DNA of 6,808 bases from Calditrichota bacterium (lineage in GTDB: Bacteria > Calditrichota > Calditrichia > RBG-13-44-9): assembly GCA_016934605.1 (NCBI GenBank), contig JAFGSO010000413.1:1-6808 (forward strand), written 5' to 3'. The position numbers and the translations under genes are program-made. The notes under the pieces were generated by a model, which saw only the letters and a program-made list of their open reading frames with translations, was not told the DNA's origin and ran no database searches. This document shows, piece after piece, positions 6,662 to 6,808 of this stretch (within the stretch, counting starts at the first letter, position 1; every line of letters begins with the position of its first letter).

Positions 6662-6727
6662 ATATCCGCTTCATTTTTTTTCTTCAAAGTGAGTCCATCG
6701 CAGTGTCCTCATCGGCACATAAAATAG
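6650..6727 (+). CDS. Possible 25-residue ORF whose ribosome binding site lies in a hairpin
   Basis: GGAGG (6640-6644) lies five bases before an ATG (6650) that opens a frame to TAG at 6725-6727. The predicted peptide begins MESGISASFFFF, and its Phe run comes from the T-tract. The GGAGG forms the loop and part of one arm of the GTCAACC/GGTTGAC stem, so it would be partly hidden in the folded RNA. The peptide resembles nothing I recognise and the composition is not protein-like. A chance combination inside a non-coding repeat is the more likely reading. Confidence 0.12.
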   Translation: MESGISASFFFFKVSPSQCPHRHIK

Positions 6728-6754
6728 CCACAGAGGGCTCAGGGCACAGAGAGA
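6728..6754. repeat. Short CACAGAG direct repeat
   Basis: CACAGAG occurs at 6729-6735 and 6745-6751. Between them is GCTCAGGG, giving three consecutive 8-base units: CACAGAGG, GCTCAGGG, CACAGAGA. Similar CACAGAG-rich strings (GCCACAGAGG...CACAGAGA) are, as I recall, scattered between genes in many environmental bacterial genomes. Function is unknown. Confidence 0.5.
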
Positions 6755-6808
6755 ATGACTATTGTATTGATTGTGGTCATTAACGTTTCTGAATGAATCA
6801 ACTCATAA

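Larger units (their letters stand above)
6405..6808. other. Gene-free right end of the window
   Basis: About 400 bases without a recognisable gene: stops are frequent in all frames and no protein family is seen. Positions 6405-6600 are AT-rich and show nothing beyond short chance palindromes such as TTCTGCAGAA (6492-6501). Positions 6601-6760 hold inverted repeats, a run of eight T (6674-6681) and a short direct repeat, listed separately. What these belong to may lie beyond 6808. Confidence 0.6.

Noticed and set aside
6655..6681. Hairpin plus run of eight T as an intrinsic terminator
   Set aside because: The T-run begins 12 bases after the stem, too far for a standard rho-independent terminator, and no forward gene ends nearby.

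Overview
The window reads as an ordinary chromosomal stretch of a moderately AT-rich Gram-negative bacterium. An outer-membrane lifestyle is suggested by a large protein with a signal peptide and a C-terminal outer-membrane-type beta-barrel. Two likely promoters on the minus strand, in front of the tRNA and of rpsT, share a TTTG-N20-TAAATT layout. This resembles the -33/-7 promoters described for Bacteroidetes more than the E. coli sigma70 type. Together these hint at the wider FCB group (Bacteroidetes, Ignavibacteria, Marinimicrobia, Calditrichota or relatives), but no marker in the window fixes the phylum.

Layout. Positions 1-978 (+) hold DNA polymerase IV (DinB), with its N-terminus cut off by the window edge. 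After an 86-base gap with a possible promoter comes a 988-residue protein (1065-4031, +). It has a complete M1-type zinc metallopeptidase module followed by what looks like a 16-strand Omp85-type barrel. A VanZ-family membrane protein (4033-4446, +) starts one base after its stop codon, so the two are probably co-transcribed. A 349-base non-coding stretch follows; it holds a possible 20-residue leader ORF and precedes mrp (4796-5863, +), an ATP-dependent Fe-S cluster carrier/scaffold. A strong bidirectional terminator (5879-5924) separates mrp from convergent rpsT (ribosomal protein S20, 5947-6201, -). Upstream of rpsT on the same strand is tRNA-Arg(CCG) (6289-6360, -). The last 448 bases contain no convincing gene. 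They hold the tRNA promoter, a compact group of inverted repeats (6604-6661) with a Shine-Dalgarno-like sequence in one hairpin, and a short CACAGAG repeat.

How the genes relate. dinB, mrp, rpsT and the tRNA are housekeeping or stress genes with no evident common pathway. The most unusual item is the peptidase-barrel fusion. No phage, CRISPR, toxin-antitoxin or transposase gene was seen. The fusion and the structured region at the right end are the two things most worth following up.
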